NCBI GenBank assembly: GCA_016721465.1
Contig: JADKIA010000028.1
Coordinates: 310,001-374,000 of the forward strand
Direction of reading: 5' to 3'
DNA length: 64,000 nucleotides
From: Ideonella sp.
GTDB lineage: Bacteria > Pseudomonadota > Gammaproteobacteria > Burkholderiales > Burkholderiaceae_C
Shown here: in pieces, positions 1-9,717 of the stretch
Numbering within the stretch: the first letter of the stretch is position 1
How the letters are laid out: every line of letters starts with the position of its first letter
Notes under the pieces: model-generated
Databases searched by the model: none
Seen by the model: only the letters and a program-made list of their open reading frames with translations
Told to the model about the DNA's origin: nothing
Position numbers and translations under genes: made by a program

Positions 1-29
1 ATGGTTGCCCGTCTGGTCGGGTGCCCTCC

Positions 30-110
30 CGAAGCGCCTGCGGCGCCGCCCCCCCAGGGGGGCGGCCGCTAGCGGCCCGGCCAAGCCGGTTCCGCGGCGG
101 CTGCTTGCTG
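30..110. repeat. GC-rich palindromic intergenic repeat, copy 1
   Basis: Non-coding GC-rich stretch beyond the 3' end of the oligomer hydrolase gene. It contains a 10-bp stem GCCGCCCCCC (45-54) facing GGGGGGCGGC (57-66) across a two-base loop, which could act as an intrinsic-type hairpin although no T-run follows. Similar C-run/G-run modules occur at three other intergenic places in this window, so I treat it as a member of a dispersed repeat family. The wider family is inferred from only four divergent copies. Confidence 0.4.
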
Positions 111-127
111 GACGTACCAGCGCTGCG

Positions 128-2317
128 TTACTTCGGAAGGTTGACCGAGGTGCCGTTGAAGGTGATGGCGTCGGCCGCGGCTGGTGTCGTCACGAAGGGC
201 GGCACGTTCGCCGCTGTCAACGCCGGCGCTGCGCCCGGCGTGCCACCGCGAACGGTGGTTCGCACCACTTGGCTGGCAGGCAGTGCCGCACCGTTCTTCA
301 GCTTGGCGTACATCGCGTTCATGCCCTGGATGAAGTAGGGGTGCAGTGGCACGAAGCGCGTATCGAAGCCCGAGAACGGCAGGAAGGTGTCGAAATGCTG
401 TGCATTGGCCACCTCGATGTACGCCAACTGGCTGGCTGTGCCTTCGACCAGCCTGTTGAACGCCGTGTAGGCGCGTGAGCTGTGGTTGATGGCCACCAGC
501 GCATCGCTGCGGCCGGTGATGATCAGCGTGGGCTTGCCGCGCAGGTTGCCGCCCAGTTGCACCTCACTGATGCCGGTGCGCACGGCCTGCGCTTGTGCCA
601 GCGTCGGGGTGCTGGTGGCGGTGAGCGCTGCGCCGGTGACCGGGTCGACCCCGGTGACCAGTGCACGCTCGCACAGCGCCGCATCCAGGCCCAGGTCGGC
701 CGTGCCCGTGCTGGGCGAGACGGCGAAGGCCCAGGACTTGGCCCCGCCCACCGAGTTGTTGACCACCACGCTGGCCGGCGTGCCATTGGCCGTGCCGTTG
801 GCCAGCGCGAAGCTGGCCGCCTTCACGGCGGGTGTCACCGCCACCACGTCGCCGGTGGCACTCACCTGCGCAAAGCTGGTGCCGCAAACGTTGTCGGTCA
901 GGCCGAAGCGGCCATAGCCGGTGGTGTACATGGCGCCGATGATGGCGGCGTTGCCCAGGCCGTAGTGGCCGTTGTGCATGGTGTCGTTCTCGGCGGTGTA
1001 GCCGGCTGCGCGCAACTTGGCCAGCGCATCGGTGGCCTGCTCGGTGGTGGTCGCACCCGCTACCAGGCCCTTGGCCGCCAGGCCGGCGCAGCGGTTGGTG
1101 GCCCGCGCGGTCATCGCGGTCAGGGTCATGTAGTTGTAGATGCTCAGGTCGGCGATCGCTGCAGCCGGCGCCAGTGCAGCGCAGGGCTGGTAGAGGTTGG
1201 CGATGGTGAAGTAGTCGATGATGGCCTTGCCATGGCTGGCCACCGGCACGCCAGCCAATTGCACCCCATAGCCGGCCGTGGTGGTGGGTTGAGCGCTGGG
1301 CTCGCTGGCCACCACGCCATCGATCAGGCCTTCGGTGTCCTGTTCGGCCGCGCGCAGGATGGCCGCACCGCCGTTGGACGCCGAGCCCGCGATGACCAGC
1401 GTGTTGGCGGGCGTGAACTTCAGCTCGTGCGTGCTGCCGGTGTACAGCGGCGCGTACTCCTGGTTCAGTGCATACAGGGCGAAACGGATCGAGGCCAGCG
1501 TATCCGTGCCCCAATCCTTCTCGGGGTTGATCTGCGAGTGCACCTGCTTCAGGCTCAGGCGGTTGGGGAAGGCCGTGTTGAAGGCGGCGCGCGCGGCATC
1601 GGCGATGTTGGCCGCGAAACTCGACAGGCTGCCGGCGGCCGCGCGGGTGGCGCGGGTGCCGTCGATCTTGTTCACGCTGTCGTCCATCGGGTCGTACAGA
1701 CCCACGCCCTTGCCCGCGTCGGTCAGCGCCACGGCGCAGCCGCGCTTCAGGCCCCACTCGCTGGCCGTGCCGATCGCGCCATACACGCCGCGCGAGCCCG
1801 ACGACGGCCCGGCCACGATGCACGGCGCATTGACATTGAAGCTGCTGGGGATCTGCACCGCCACGGTGACGTTCTTGCGACCGCTGCCGTCGTCCAGCAC
1901 GGCGATGTACTCGCGCCCCGGGACCAGGCCCTCACCCAGCGTGTCAGCGCCGTTCAGATCGATGTTGGGGCCGTAGAGCCGGCCGTAGCCGCCATTGGCC
2001 GAGGGGTCGAGGATGGCACGGTAGTTGGCATACAGCGCATTGCGGCGCAGCTCGGCGGCGCTGGGGTTCAGCGGGTCGGCATAGGCCGGGGTCACGGCAC
2101 TGCCCAGACCGGTCTTGCCCAGGCCGCCGGTGAGCAGGTCCTGCGTGGCGGCGGTGTCGCCCTTGCCCACGGCGGTGGCCGCGTAGCTGGTGACGCTGAT
2201 CTGCGTGAAGCCCGAGGGCATGCTGGCCAGCTCGGGCGAGTCGCTGCCGCCACAGGCGGTGAGTGACGCGGCCAGGGCAACGGCGCTGAGCTTCATGGCG
2301 GGGTGGTGCAAGTTCAT
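128..2317 (-). CDS. D-(-)-3-hydroxybutyrate oligomer hydrolase
   Basis: A 729-residue protein matching the 3HB-oligomer hydrolase family (3HBOH), which cleaves soluble oligomers released from polyhydroxybutyrate into 3-hydroxybutyrate. The N-terminus MNLHHPAMKLSAVALAASLT followed by A-C-G-G reads as a lipoprotein leader with a lipobox at Cys22, so the enzyme is probably exported. The likely nucleophile is Ser314 in GSASNGG (311-317), in the family's characteristic position. The ATG at 2317 was chosen because GAGGAG lies just upstream and the leader begins there; an upstream in-frame start would add 22 residues without signal character. The next gene on the same strand is 3-hydroxybutyrate dehydrogenase, which uses the product, so the two probably form one catabolic unit. 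Family assignment is confident; lipidation is inferred. Confidence 0.9.
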   Translation of the reverse strand: MNLHHPAMKLSAVALAASLTACGGSDSPELASMPSGFTQISVTSYAATAVGKGDTAATQDLLTGGLGKTGLGSAVTPAYADPLNPSAAELRRNALYANYRAILDPSANGGYGRLYGPNIDLNGADTLGEGLVPGREYIAVLDDGSGRKNVTVAVQIPSSFNVNAPCIVAGPSSGSRGVYGAIGTASEWGLKRGCAVALTDAGKGVGLYDPMDDSVNKIDGTRATRAAAGSLSSFAANIADAARAAFNTAFPNRLSLKQVHSQINPEKDWGTDTLASIRFALYALNQEYAPLYTGSTHELKFTPANTLVIAGSASNGGAAILRAAEQDTEGLIDGVVASEPSAQPTTTAGYGVQLAGVPVASHGKAIIDYFTIANLYQPCAALAPAAAIADLSIYNYMTLTAMTARATNRCAGLAAKGLVAGATTTEQATDALAKLRAAGYTAENDTMHNGHYGLGNAAIIGAMYTTGYGRFGLTDNVCGTSFAQVSATGDVVAVTPAVKAASFALANGTANGTPASVVVNNSVGGAKSWAFAVSPSTGTADLGLDAALCERALVTGVDPVTGAALTATSTPTLAQAQAVRTGISEVQLGGNLRGKPTLIITGRSDALVAINHSSRAYTAFNRLVEGTASQLAYIEVANAQHFDTFLPFSGFDTRFVPLHPYFIQGMNAMYAKLKNGAALPASQVVRTTVRGGTPGAAPALTAANVPPFVTTPAAADAITFNGTSVNLPK

Positions 2318-2428
2318 GGCAGTCTCCTCAGAATGGGTGTTGGGGTGAATGTAGGGCGATGGGCAAAGCCCGACCATTCGCATGAATACGCGAGGGAAAA
2401 CGATGACAGGGTGCGTGACGCGCCAGGC

Positions 2429-3241
2429 CTACTGCGCAGTCCACCCGCCATCCACGGGGATGGTGACGCCGTTGATGTTGTGCGCCCAGGCTTGGCACAG
2501 CATGGCCGCCACCTCGCCGATCTCGGAGGGCGCCGACATGCGCTGGCTGGGCTGCTTCTCGCGCAGCAGGTCGCGGATGCCTTCGGTGCGGTCGCCGCCG
2601 TGCAGTTCGGCCCGCGCCTGGATCTGCGGCTGGATCAGCGAGGTCTCGGTCCAGCCCGGGGCGATGCAGTTGGCCGTGACGCCGCCGCTGTCGCGCGAGC
2701 CGGCCGCAGCGCACTCCAGCGCTGCGACGCGGGTCAGACCCACCAAGCCGAACTTGGCCGCCACATAGGGCGCCTTCTGCGCCGAGGCCACGACGCCGTG
2801 CACCGAGGCGATGTTGACGATGCGGCCAAAGCCGCGCTCGAGCATGCCGGGCAGCGCCCGGCGCATGGTGTGGAAGGCGGACGAGAGGTTGACCGCCAGG
2901 ATCGCGTCCCAGCGCTCCGGCGGCATGTCCACGATGGCGGCGGTGAACTGGATGCCGGCGTTGTTGACCACGATGTCCAGGCCGCCTTGCCAGGCCAGGG
3001 CCTGGTCCATCAACCGATCGATCGCGACCACCTCGCGCAGGTCGTGGTCCAGGAACAGGGCGTCGGGCGCGCCCGCGGCGCGCACGGCCGCCAGGGCCGC
3101 CCGGCCCTGTTCCGGCTTGGCCAGGTCGTGCAGCACCAGGCGCACACCGGCCTGTGCCAGGCGTTCGGCGATGGCCAGGCCAATGCCTTGGGCCGATCCG
3201 GTGACCAAGGCGGTGCGGCCGCTCAGGGAGGGGGTGCTCAT
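2429..3241 (-). CDS. 3-hydroxybutyrate dehydrogenase (first paralogue)
   Basis: A 270-residue classical short-chain dehydrogenase that oxidises D-3-hydroxybutyrate to acetoacetate with NAD. Visible motifs are the nucleotide-binding TGSAQGIG (residues 14-21), NNAG, the catalytic Ser in NIASVHG, the YVAAK active site and the DGGWTAQ C-terminus typical of bacterial BDH. ATG at 3241 is preceded by AAAGGA at good spacing; the longer in-frame extension is not conserved-looking. It lies between an acyl-CoA ligase (upstream, 16 bp away) and the oligomer hydrolase (downstream), consistent with polyhydroxybutyrate mobilisation. A second, more standard BDH lies near 28 kb; this copy carries an insert (CAAAGSRDSGG) before the VTANCIAPGW segment that the other lacks, so substrate range may differ. 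Confidence 0.9.
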   Translation of the reverse strand: MSTPSLSGRTALVTGSAQGIGLAIAERLAQAGVRLVLHDLAKPEQGRAALAAVRAAGAPDALFLDHDLREVVAIDRLMDQALAWQGGLDIVVNNAGIQFTAAIVDMPPERWDAILAVNLSSAFHTMRRALPGMLERGFGRIVNIASVHGVVASAQKAPYVAAKFGLVGLTRVAALECAAAGSRDSGGVTANCIAPGWTETSLIQPQIQARAELHGGDRTEGIRDLLREKQPSQRMSAPSEIGEVAAMLCQAWAHNINGVTIPVDGGWTAQ

Positions 3242-3257
3242 GTCGAGTCCTTTCGTT

Positions 3258-4805
3258 TCAAGGCTGGGGTCGCACGGCCGCACCCAGGCGTTCGCGCAGT
3301 TCGGTCTTCAGCACCTTGCCGTAGTGGTTCTTGGGCAGCGCCTCGACGAACACGTAGCGTTTGGGGCGCTTGAAGCGGGCGATGTGCGCCTGGCAGGTGG
3401 CGTCCAGCTCGGACGCCGAAAGCGCGGTGCCTGGGCGGGGCGCGACGAAGGCGACCACGTTCTCACCCCACTCCGGGTCGGGCTCGCCCACCACCGACAC
3501 CTCGGCCACGCCCGGATGGCGCAGCAAGGCCTCTTCCACCTCGCGCGGGTAGATGTTGCTGCCACCGCTGATGATCAGATCCTTGCTGCGGTCGCGCAGC
3601 GTGAGGAAGCCATGTGCGTCGAGTTGGCCCATGTCGCCGGTGAACAGCCAGCCGTCGCGCAAGGCCCTGGATGTGGCCTCCGGGTCGCGCCAATAGCCGG
3701 CCATCACCGCGTCGCCGCGGGTGAGCACCTCGCCCACCTCGCCCAGCGGCAGGTCGCGGCCTTCGGCGTCGGTGACACGCACCAGCGCAGCGGTCTGCGC
3801 CACGCCCACCGAGCCGATGCGCTCGGCATACTGTGGATGTGCGCTGTCCATCAGGTGCGCGCGCGACAGCGCCGTGATCGTCATCGGCGCCTCGCCCTGG
3901 CCATAGATCTGCACGAAGCGCGGCCCCATCACGCGCAGCGCGCGTTGGATGTCTTCCACATACATGGGCCCGCCGCCGTAGACGATGGTCTTCAGGCCGG
4001 TGCCGTCCTCGCCCTGTGCCTCGGCCTGGTCGACCAGCCGCTTCACGATGGTGGGTGCAGCGAACATGCACACGTTGCCATGGTGCCGCGCCAGGTGCAG
4101 CACCTCGGCCGCATCAAAGCCACCCGAGGCGGGCACGATGTGGCGGCCGCCCACCGCCACCAGGGGCAGGCCGTACAGGCCGGCGCCATGCGACATCGGT
4201 GCGGCATAGAGCGCGGCGTCCTGCGGCCGCGCCGCATCCACATCGGCCAGGTAGCACAGCACCATGGTCATCAGGTTGCGGTGCGTGATCATCACGCCCT
4301 TGGGGCGGCCGGTGGTGCCGGAGGTGTAGAACAGCCAGGCCAGGTCATCCGGCCCGCGCGATTCGGGCGCGCTCAGCGCCTGGCCCGACAGCAGGCTGGC
4401 GTAGGCGTCCTGCGTCACCGAGATGATCGCGCGCAAGGCACTGTCTTGCGGCGGACGGGCCGCCAGTCCCGGGCCGTTGTCGTCGGTGACGAAGGCGAGC
4501 GCCGCGCCACTGTGCGCCAGGATGTAATGCGCTTCCTGCGCATGCAGCTTGGGGTTGATCGGCACCACCGCCAGGCCGGCCCACCAGCAGCCAAACAGGA
4601 TCTCCAGCACCGCCGGGTGGTTGCTCATGAACAGGCCCACGCGATCCCCCGGCTGCAGGCCGTGTCGGGCGCGCAAGGCCTGGCCCAGGGTGGCGGCCCG
4701 GTCGGCGAGCGTGGCGTAGTCGTGCAGCAGCCGTTCGCCCAGGAAGACGGCCGGGCGGTGCCCGAAGGTGCGTGCGCTGCGCTGCAGCAAATGGGCGAGG
4801 TTCAT
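3258..4805 (-). CDS. AMP-forming acyl-CoA synthetase
   Basis: A 515-residue member of the adenylate-forming (ANL) superfamily, which activates a carboxylic acid to its CoA thioester using ATP. The P-loop-like signature FYTSGTTGRPKG is at residues 159-170, WLFTGDMGQLD marks the hinge-proximal region, and the C-terminal LPKNHYGKVLK holds the expected catalytic lysine. The substrate cannot be read from sequence; short/medium-chain or aromatic acids are both possible. It is transcribed divergently from the 2-aminobenzoyl-CoA operon and stands immediately upstream of 3-hydroxybutyrate dehydrogenase on the same strand, so it may be an acetoacetate/short-chain acyl ligase or serve the aromatic pathway. 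The shared 244-bp divergent region holds one palindromic operator that might control both directions. Confidence 0.85.
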   Translation of the reverse strand: MNLAHLLQRSARTFGHRPAVFLGERLLHDYATLADRAATLGQALRARHGLQPGDRVGLFMSNHPAVLEILFGCWWAGLAVVPINPKLHAQEAHYILAHSGAALAFVTDDNGPGLAARPPQDSALRAIISVTQDAYASLLSGQALSAPESRGPDDLAWLFYTSGTTGRPKGVMITHRNLMTMVLCYLADVDAARPQDAALYAAPMSHGAGLYGLPLVAVGGRHIVPASGGFDAAEVLHLARHHGNVCMFAAPTIVKRLVDQAEAQGEDGTGLKTIVYGGGPMYVEDIQRALRVMGPRFVQIYGQGEAPMTITALSRAHLMDSAHPQYAERIGSVGVAQTAALVRVTDAEGRDLPLGEVGEVLTRGDAVMAGYWRDPEATSRALRDGWLFTGDMGQLDAHGFLTLRDRSKDLIISGGSNIYPREVEEALLRHPGVAEVSVVGEPDPEWGENVVAFVAPRPGTALSASELDATCQAHIARFKRPKRYVFVEALPKNHYGKVLKTELRERLGAAVRPQP

Positions 4806-4963
4806 CGAGAAGTGGCCGAGGACGGGTGATCAGCGCGGGCGCCGCCGGGGCGTCTGGGTTGCGTGAGGGCTGCAGGTTACGGTGCGACGCCGGCCCGCCG
4901 CAAGGCGCACAACCACGCTAGGGACAACCCTGAGGCCATGGCCTGGAGCGAGATTGCCACGCC

Positions 4964-4998
4964 AATTGTTTGACATCTAAACAATTTAGGTCTAATGT
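4964..4998 (+). promoter_or_regulatory. Promoter with overlapping palindromic operator, probably for the MarR regulator
   Basis: Perfect 8-bp arms AATTGTTT (4964-4971) and AAACAATT (4979-4986) separated by 7 bp form a dyad. A consensus -35 TTGACA (4970-4975) begins inside the left arm; 17 bp later TAATGT (4993-4998) can serve as a weak -10. A bound dimer would cover the -35 and spacer, as expected for repression. MarR proteins typically bind such palindromes, and a MarR gene is third in the downstream operon; the pairing is inferred. Confidence 0.65.
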
Positions 4999-5049
4999 TC
5001 TCGCTCGCCCCGCTGCCGAAGTCGGCCGGAGGCGGAACCTGGAGCCGCA

Positions 5050-7431
5050 ATGAAGATCGTCTGCATCGGTGGTGGGCCGGCCGGCCTGTACTTCGGTCTG
5101 TTGATGAAGATGCGCCACCCCGCGCACGACATCACCGTCGTCGAGCGCAACATGCCCTACGACACCTTTGGCTGGGGCGTGGTGTTTTCCGACGCCACCA
5201 TGGACAACATGCGCCAGTGGGACCCGGTCACCGCCACCGAGATCCAGCAGGCCTTCAACCACTGGGACGACATCGAACTGCACTTCCAGGGCGAGGTCAT
5301 CCGATCCGGTGGCCACGGCTTCGTGGGCATCGGCCGCAAGAAGCTGCTCAACATCCTGCAGGCGCGCTGCGAGCAACTGGGCGTGAAGCTGGTGTTCGAG
5401 ACCGATGTCGAGTCCGACACCGACTACCCCGACGCCGACCTCATCATCGCCAGCGACGGCATCTTCTCCAAGATCCGCAGCCGGTACGAGGCGGTGTTCA
5501 AGCCCGACATCGTGCTGCGCCCCAACCGCTACATCTGGCTGGGCACGCACAAGCTGTACGACGCCTTCACCTTCCTGTTCGAGAAGACCGAAGCCGGCTG
5601 GTTCCAGGCGCACATCTACAAGTTCGACGAGGCCACCACCACCTTCATCGTCGAGTGCCCCGAGCACGTCTGGCAGGCGCATGGTCTCGACCAGGCCGAC
5701 CAGGCGCAGTCCATCGCCTTCTGCGAGAAGCTGTTCGCCAAGAACCTGCAAGGCGCCAAGCTGATGACCAATGCGCGCCACCTGCGCGGCTCGGCCTGGC
5801 TCAATTTCCAGCGCGTGAAGTGCGAGCAGTGGTCGCTGTTCAACGGCAAGAGCCATGTGGTGCTGATGGGCGATGCCGTTCACACCGCACACTTCGCCAT
5901 CGGATCGGGGACCAAGCTGGCGATCGAGGACGCGATCGAGTTGACGCGCCAGTTCGACGCGCTCGGCCACGGTGCCGAGCAGATTCCGGCCGTGCTGGCG
6001 CGCTATCAGGCGCTGCGCCACGTCGACGTGCTGCGCCTGCAGAATGCGGCCTGGAATGCCATGGCCTGGTTCGAGGTGTGCGGCGAGCGCTATTGCGACC
6101 AACTGCCGCCGCCGCAGTTCATGTATTCCATGCTCACGCGCAGCCAGCGCATCAGCCACGAGAACCTGCGCCTGCGCGACGCCCGCTGGCTGGGCGAGTT
6201 CGAACGTTGGTTTGCCCAGCGGGCCGGCGTGGCGGTGCCCGAAGGGCGCCCAGCGCCGCCGCCGATGTTCACCCCCTACACCGTGCGCGGCGTCACCGTC
6301 AAGAACCGGGTGATGGTCTCGCCGATGGCGCAGTATTCGTGCCTGGACGGCCTGCCCGCCGACTACCACCTGATGCACCTGGGCGCCCGCGCCATGGGCG
6401 GTGCGGGCCTGGTGTTCGCCGAGATGACCTGCACCTCGCCCGACGCACGCATCACGCCGGGATGCCCGGGCTTGTGGAACGACGCGCAGCGCGACGGCTG
6501 GAAGCGCATCGTCGACCATGTGCACGCGCACACCGACGCGAAGATGGCGGTGCAGATCGGCCACGCCGGTGCCAAGGGCTCCACTCGCCTGGCCTGGGAA
6601 GGCATCGACCAGCCCCTGGAGGCCGGCAATTGGCCGTTGATCTCGGCCTCGCCACAGCAATACCTCGATGGCCGCAGCGAGTGGTCGCGCGCCATGAGCC
6701 GCGCCGACATGGACCGCGTGCGCGATGACTTCGTGGCCGCCACCCAACGGGCGGCGCAAGCCGGCTTCGACTGGCTGGAGCTGCACTGTGCCCACGGCTA
6801 CTTGCTGTCGTCCTTCATCTCGCCGCTGACCAACCAGCGCGACGACGAGTACGGCGGATCGCTCGATCATCGGCTGCGCTACCCGCTGGAGGTGTTCCGG
6901 GCCGTGCGCGCAGTGTGGCCGCAGCACCTGCCGATGTCGGTGCGCATCTCGGCGCACGATTGGGTGGAGGGCGGCATCACGCCCGACGATGCCGTGGCCA
7001 TCGCCAAGGCCTTCAAGGCTGCGGGCGCCGACATGATCGATTGCTCGTCGGGCCAGGTCAGCAAGAAGGAGCAGCCCGTGTTCGGCCGCATGTTCCAGAC
7101 GCCGTTCGCCGACCGCATCCGCAACGAGGCTGGCATCGCGACGATTGCGGTGGGGGCCATCTCCGAGGCCGACCACGTCAACAGCATCATTGCGGCCGGT
7201 CGCGCCGACCTTTGCGCGGTGGCGCGCCCGCACCTGGCCAACCCGGCCTGGACGCTGATGGAGGCGGCCAAGATCGGCTGGTTCGACATGGCCTGGCCCA
7301 AGCAGTACACCTCGGCCAAGGTGCAGCTCGAGCGCAACCTGGAGCGCGAACGCACGGCGGCGGCCCAGGCCGGCGCGCTGGCCGCCGGGCTCACCGCGGC
7401 GCAGGCCGCCAACCGGGCCATGGGCGGCTGA
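5050..7431 (+). CDS. 2-aminobenzoyl-CoA monooxygenase/reductase (FAD monooxygenase-old yellow enzyme fusion)
   Basis: A 793-residue two-domain flavoprotein. Residues 1 to about 395 form an aromatic-ring FAD monooxygenase (GGGPAG at 7-12; GDAVHTAHFAIGSGTK FAD/ribityl motif). Residues from about 405 are an old yellow enzyme-type NADH:flavin oxidoreductase starting PPMFTPYTVRGVTVKNRV, with the ELHCAHGYLLSSFISPLTN segment. This fusion is the hallmark of the Azoarcus 2-aminobenzoyl-CoA monooxygenase/reductase, which hydroxylates and then reduces the ring; salicylyl-CoA 5-hydroxylase is a close relative and the main alternative. The presence of a 2-aminobenzoate-CoA ligase and tryptophan dioxygenase downstream favours anthranilate. 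It is the first gene of the operon, directly behind the operator-promoter. Confidence 0.88.
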   Translation: MKIVCIGGGPAGLYFGLLMKMRHPAHDITVVERNMPYDTFGWGVVFSDATMDNMRQWDPVTATEIQQAFNHWDDIELHFQGEVIRSGGHGFVGIGRKKLLNILQARCEQLGVKLVFETDVESDTDYPDADLIIASDGIFSKIRSRYEAVFKPDIVLRPNRYIWLGTHKLYDAFTFLFEKTEAGWFQAHIYKFDEATTTFIVECPEHVWQAHGLDQADQAQSIAFCEKLFAKNLQGAKLMTNARHLRGSAWLNFQRVKCEQWSLFNGKSHVVLMGDAVHTAHFAIGSGTKLAIEDAIELTRQFDALGHGAEQIPAVLARYQALRHVDVLRLQNAAWNAMAWFEVCGERYCDQLPPPQFMYSMLTRSQRISHENLRLRDARWLGEFERWFAQRAGVAVPEGRPAPPPMFTPYTVRGVTVKNRVMVSPMAQYSCLDGLPADYHLMHLGARAMGGAGLVFAEMTCTSPDARITPGCPGLWNDAQRDGWKRIVDHVHAHTDAKMAVQIGHAGAKGSTRLAWEGIDQPLEAGNWPLISASPQQYLDGRSEWSRAMSRADMDRVRDDFVAATQRAAQAGFDWLELHCAHGYLLSSFISPLTNQRDDEYGGSLDHRLRYPLEVFRAVRAVWPQHLPMSVRISAHDWVEGGITPDDAVAIAKAFKAAGADMIDCSSGQVSKKEQPVFGRMFQTPFADRIRNEAGIATIAVGAISEADHVNSIIAAGRADLCAVARPHLANPAWTLMEAAKIGWFDMAWPKQYTSAKVQLERNLERERTAAAQAGALAAGLTAAQAANRAMGG

Positions 7432-7433
7432 CC

Positions 7434-8219
7434 GTGGGCCAGACGCTGCAAGGCCGACATGCCTTGGTGACAGGCGCGGCGCGCGGCATTGGCGCGGCCA
7501 TCGCCCAGGCGCTGGCCGCCGAGGGCGCCACGCTCACGCTGCTGGGGCGCAACCTGGTGGCGCTGCAGGCCCTGGCCGACGAGCTGAATGGTTCGGCGCG
7601 CAAGCCCTCGCACGGCACCGCGCTGGCGGACGTGGCCGATGCGGCGCAGGTGGCCGCGGCATTCGCCGGCGCGCGCCTCGAGCGCGGGCCGATCACGATG
7701 CTGGTGAACAACGCGGGCCAGGCCGAGAGCGCGCCTTTCGCCAAGACCTCGATCGAGGTCTGGCAGCGCATGCTGGCGGTCAACCTCACCGGCAGCTTCC
7801 TTTGTGCGCAGGCGGCCCTGCCGGACATGCTCGCCGCGCGGCAGGGTCGCATCGTCAACATCGCCAGCACGGCGGCGCAGCGTGGCTACGCCTATGTCAG
7901 TGCCTATGTGGCGGCCAAGCATGGTGTGCTCGGCCTGACTCGATCACTGGCCTTGGAGTTGGCCACCAAGGGCATCACCGTCAATGCGGTGTGCCCGGGC
8001 TACACCGACACCGACATCCTGCGCGACAGCGTGGCCAAGGTGGTGGCCAAGACCGGCCGTACCGAGGCACAGGCGATGGCCGAGTTCACGGCCGGCAATC
8101 CACAGCGGCGCGTGGTGCAACCGCAGGAGGTGGCCGACGCGGTGCGCTGGCTTTGCGGCGACGGCGCGTCGGCCATCACCGGGCAGGCGATTTCCGTCTC
8201 CGGTGGCGAGGTGATGTGA
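7434..8219 (+). CDS. Short-chain dehydrogenase/reductase
   Basis: A 261-residue SDR beginning at GTG only 2 bp after the monooxygenase/reductase stop; no ATG is available at a sensible position and the N-terminus GQTLQGRHALVTGAARGIG places the Rossmann glycine motif where expected. NNAG and the YVAAK catalytic pair are present, with NIAST upstream supplying the serine. By position it probably oxidises or reduces a hydroxyacyl-CoA or ring alcohol intermediate made after 2-aminobenzoyl-CoA ring reduction; the family alone does not tell the substrate. Tight spacing on both sides (2 bp each) indicates translational coupling in the operon. Confidence 0.85.
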   Translation: MGQTLQGRHALVTGAARGIGAAIAQALAAEGATLTLLGRNLVALQALADELNGSARKPSHGTALADVADAAQVAAAFAGARLERGPITMLVNNAGQAESAPFAKTSIEVWQRMLAVNLTGSFLCAQAALPDMLAARQGRIVNIASTAAQRGYAYVSAYVAAKHGVLGLTRSLALELATKGITVNAVCPGYTDTDILRDSVAKVVAKTGRTEAQAMAEFTAGNPQRRVVQPQEVADAVRWLCGDGASAITGQAISVSGGEVM

Positions 8220-8221
8220 GC

Positions 8222-8779
8222 ATGGCCAGCAGGCAACACACCAGCTTCAAGCTCGTGCAGGCGCTGGGCGACGAGCACATCGGCCACGAGGCCCGAGCCC
8301 AGGCCGACGACCACCTCGACACCAAGGTCTGGCTGCGCCTGCTGGCCTGCAGCGCGCAGATCGAGCAGCATGTGCGCCAGCGCCTGCGCAGCCGCTTCGG
8401 CACCACGCTGCCGCGCTTCGACTGCCTGGCGCAGTTGGAGCGGCACCCCGACGGCCTGCGCATGAACGTGCTGTCGCGCTACCTGATGGTGACCGGCGGC
8501 AACGTCACCGGCCTCACCGATCAATTGGTGAAGGAAGGCCTGGTGACGCGCGAGGACGATCCCGACGACCGGCGTTCGTACCGCGTGGCCCTCACGCCCA
8601 AAGGGCGCAAGGACTTTGCGATGATGGCCGCCGAGCATGAGCGGTGGCTGGGCGAACTGTTCGGCGGCCTGCCTGGCGCCGACAAGGAAGCGCTGTACGG
8701 CCAGCTCGGCCGCCTGCGCGTGCACCTGGCCCGGCGCCGGGCCGCCATCGACGACGATTCAACGACGAACGGAACCTGA
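8222..8779 (+). CDS. MarR-family transcriptional regulator
   Basis: A 185-residue winged-helix protein. The core RLRSRFGTTLPRFDCLAQLER and the wing segment REDDPDDRRSYRVALTPKGR (DxRxxxVxLTxKG pattern) are diagnostic for MarR. Regulators of this family in aromatic-CoA pathways usually repress their own operon and are released by a CoA thioester intermediate. The gene sits inside the operon, 2 bp after the SDR and 6 bp before the enoyl-CoA hydratase, and the palindrome upstream of the first gene is a plausible operator. The N-terminal 40 residues (ASRQHTSFKLVQALGDEHIG...) extend beyond a minimal MarR domain, as in related anthranilate/benzoate regulators. Confidence 0.88.
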   Translation: MASRQHTSFKLVQALGDEHIGHEARAQADDHLDTKVWLRLLACSAQIEQHVRQRLRSRFGTTLPRFDCLAQLERHPDGLRMNVLSRYLMVTGGNVTGLTDQLVKEGLVTREDDPDDRRSYRVALTPKGRKDFAMMAAEHERWLGELFGGLPGADKEALYGQLGRLRVHLARRRAAIDDDSTTNGT

Positions 8780-8785
8780 TACGCC

Positions 8786-9637
<852 letters not shown>

Positions 9638-9644
9638 AATGAAA

Positions 9645-9683
9645 CCCCCACGCTCACTTTGTTCGCTGCCCCCCGAGCGGGCG
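9645..9683. repeat. GC-rich palindromic intergenic repeat, copy 2
   Basis: Inside the only sizeable gap of the operon (80 bp between hydratase and acyl-CoA dehydrogenase) is a C-run, a short arm CGCTCACTTTGTTCGCT, then GCCCCCCGAGCGGGCG. The layout resembles the other GC-rich repeat copies in this window. It may be a transcript-stability hairpin or an inert repeat. Confidence 0.35.
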
Positions 9684-9717
9684 CTCAGTAACTTCGGAAC
9701 GGCCGGGCGGTACTGAG

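Noticed and set aside
482..2266. Long open frame antisense to the oligomer hydrolase (and many similar ones elsewhere)
   Set aside because: High GC at third codon positions opens shadow frames; their translations are low-complexity Arg/Gly/Ala strings without domains, while the opposite strand encodes a recognisable protein.
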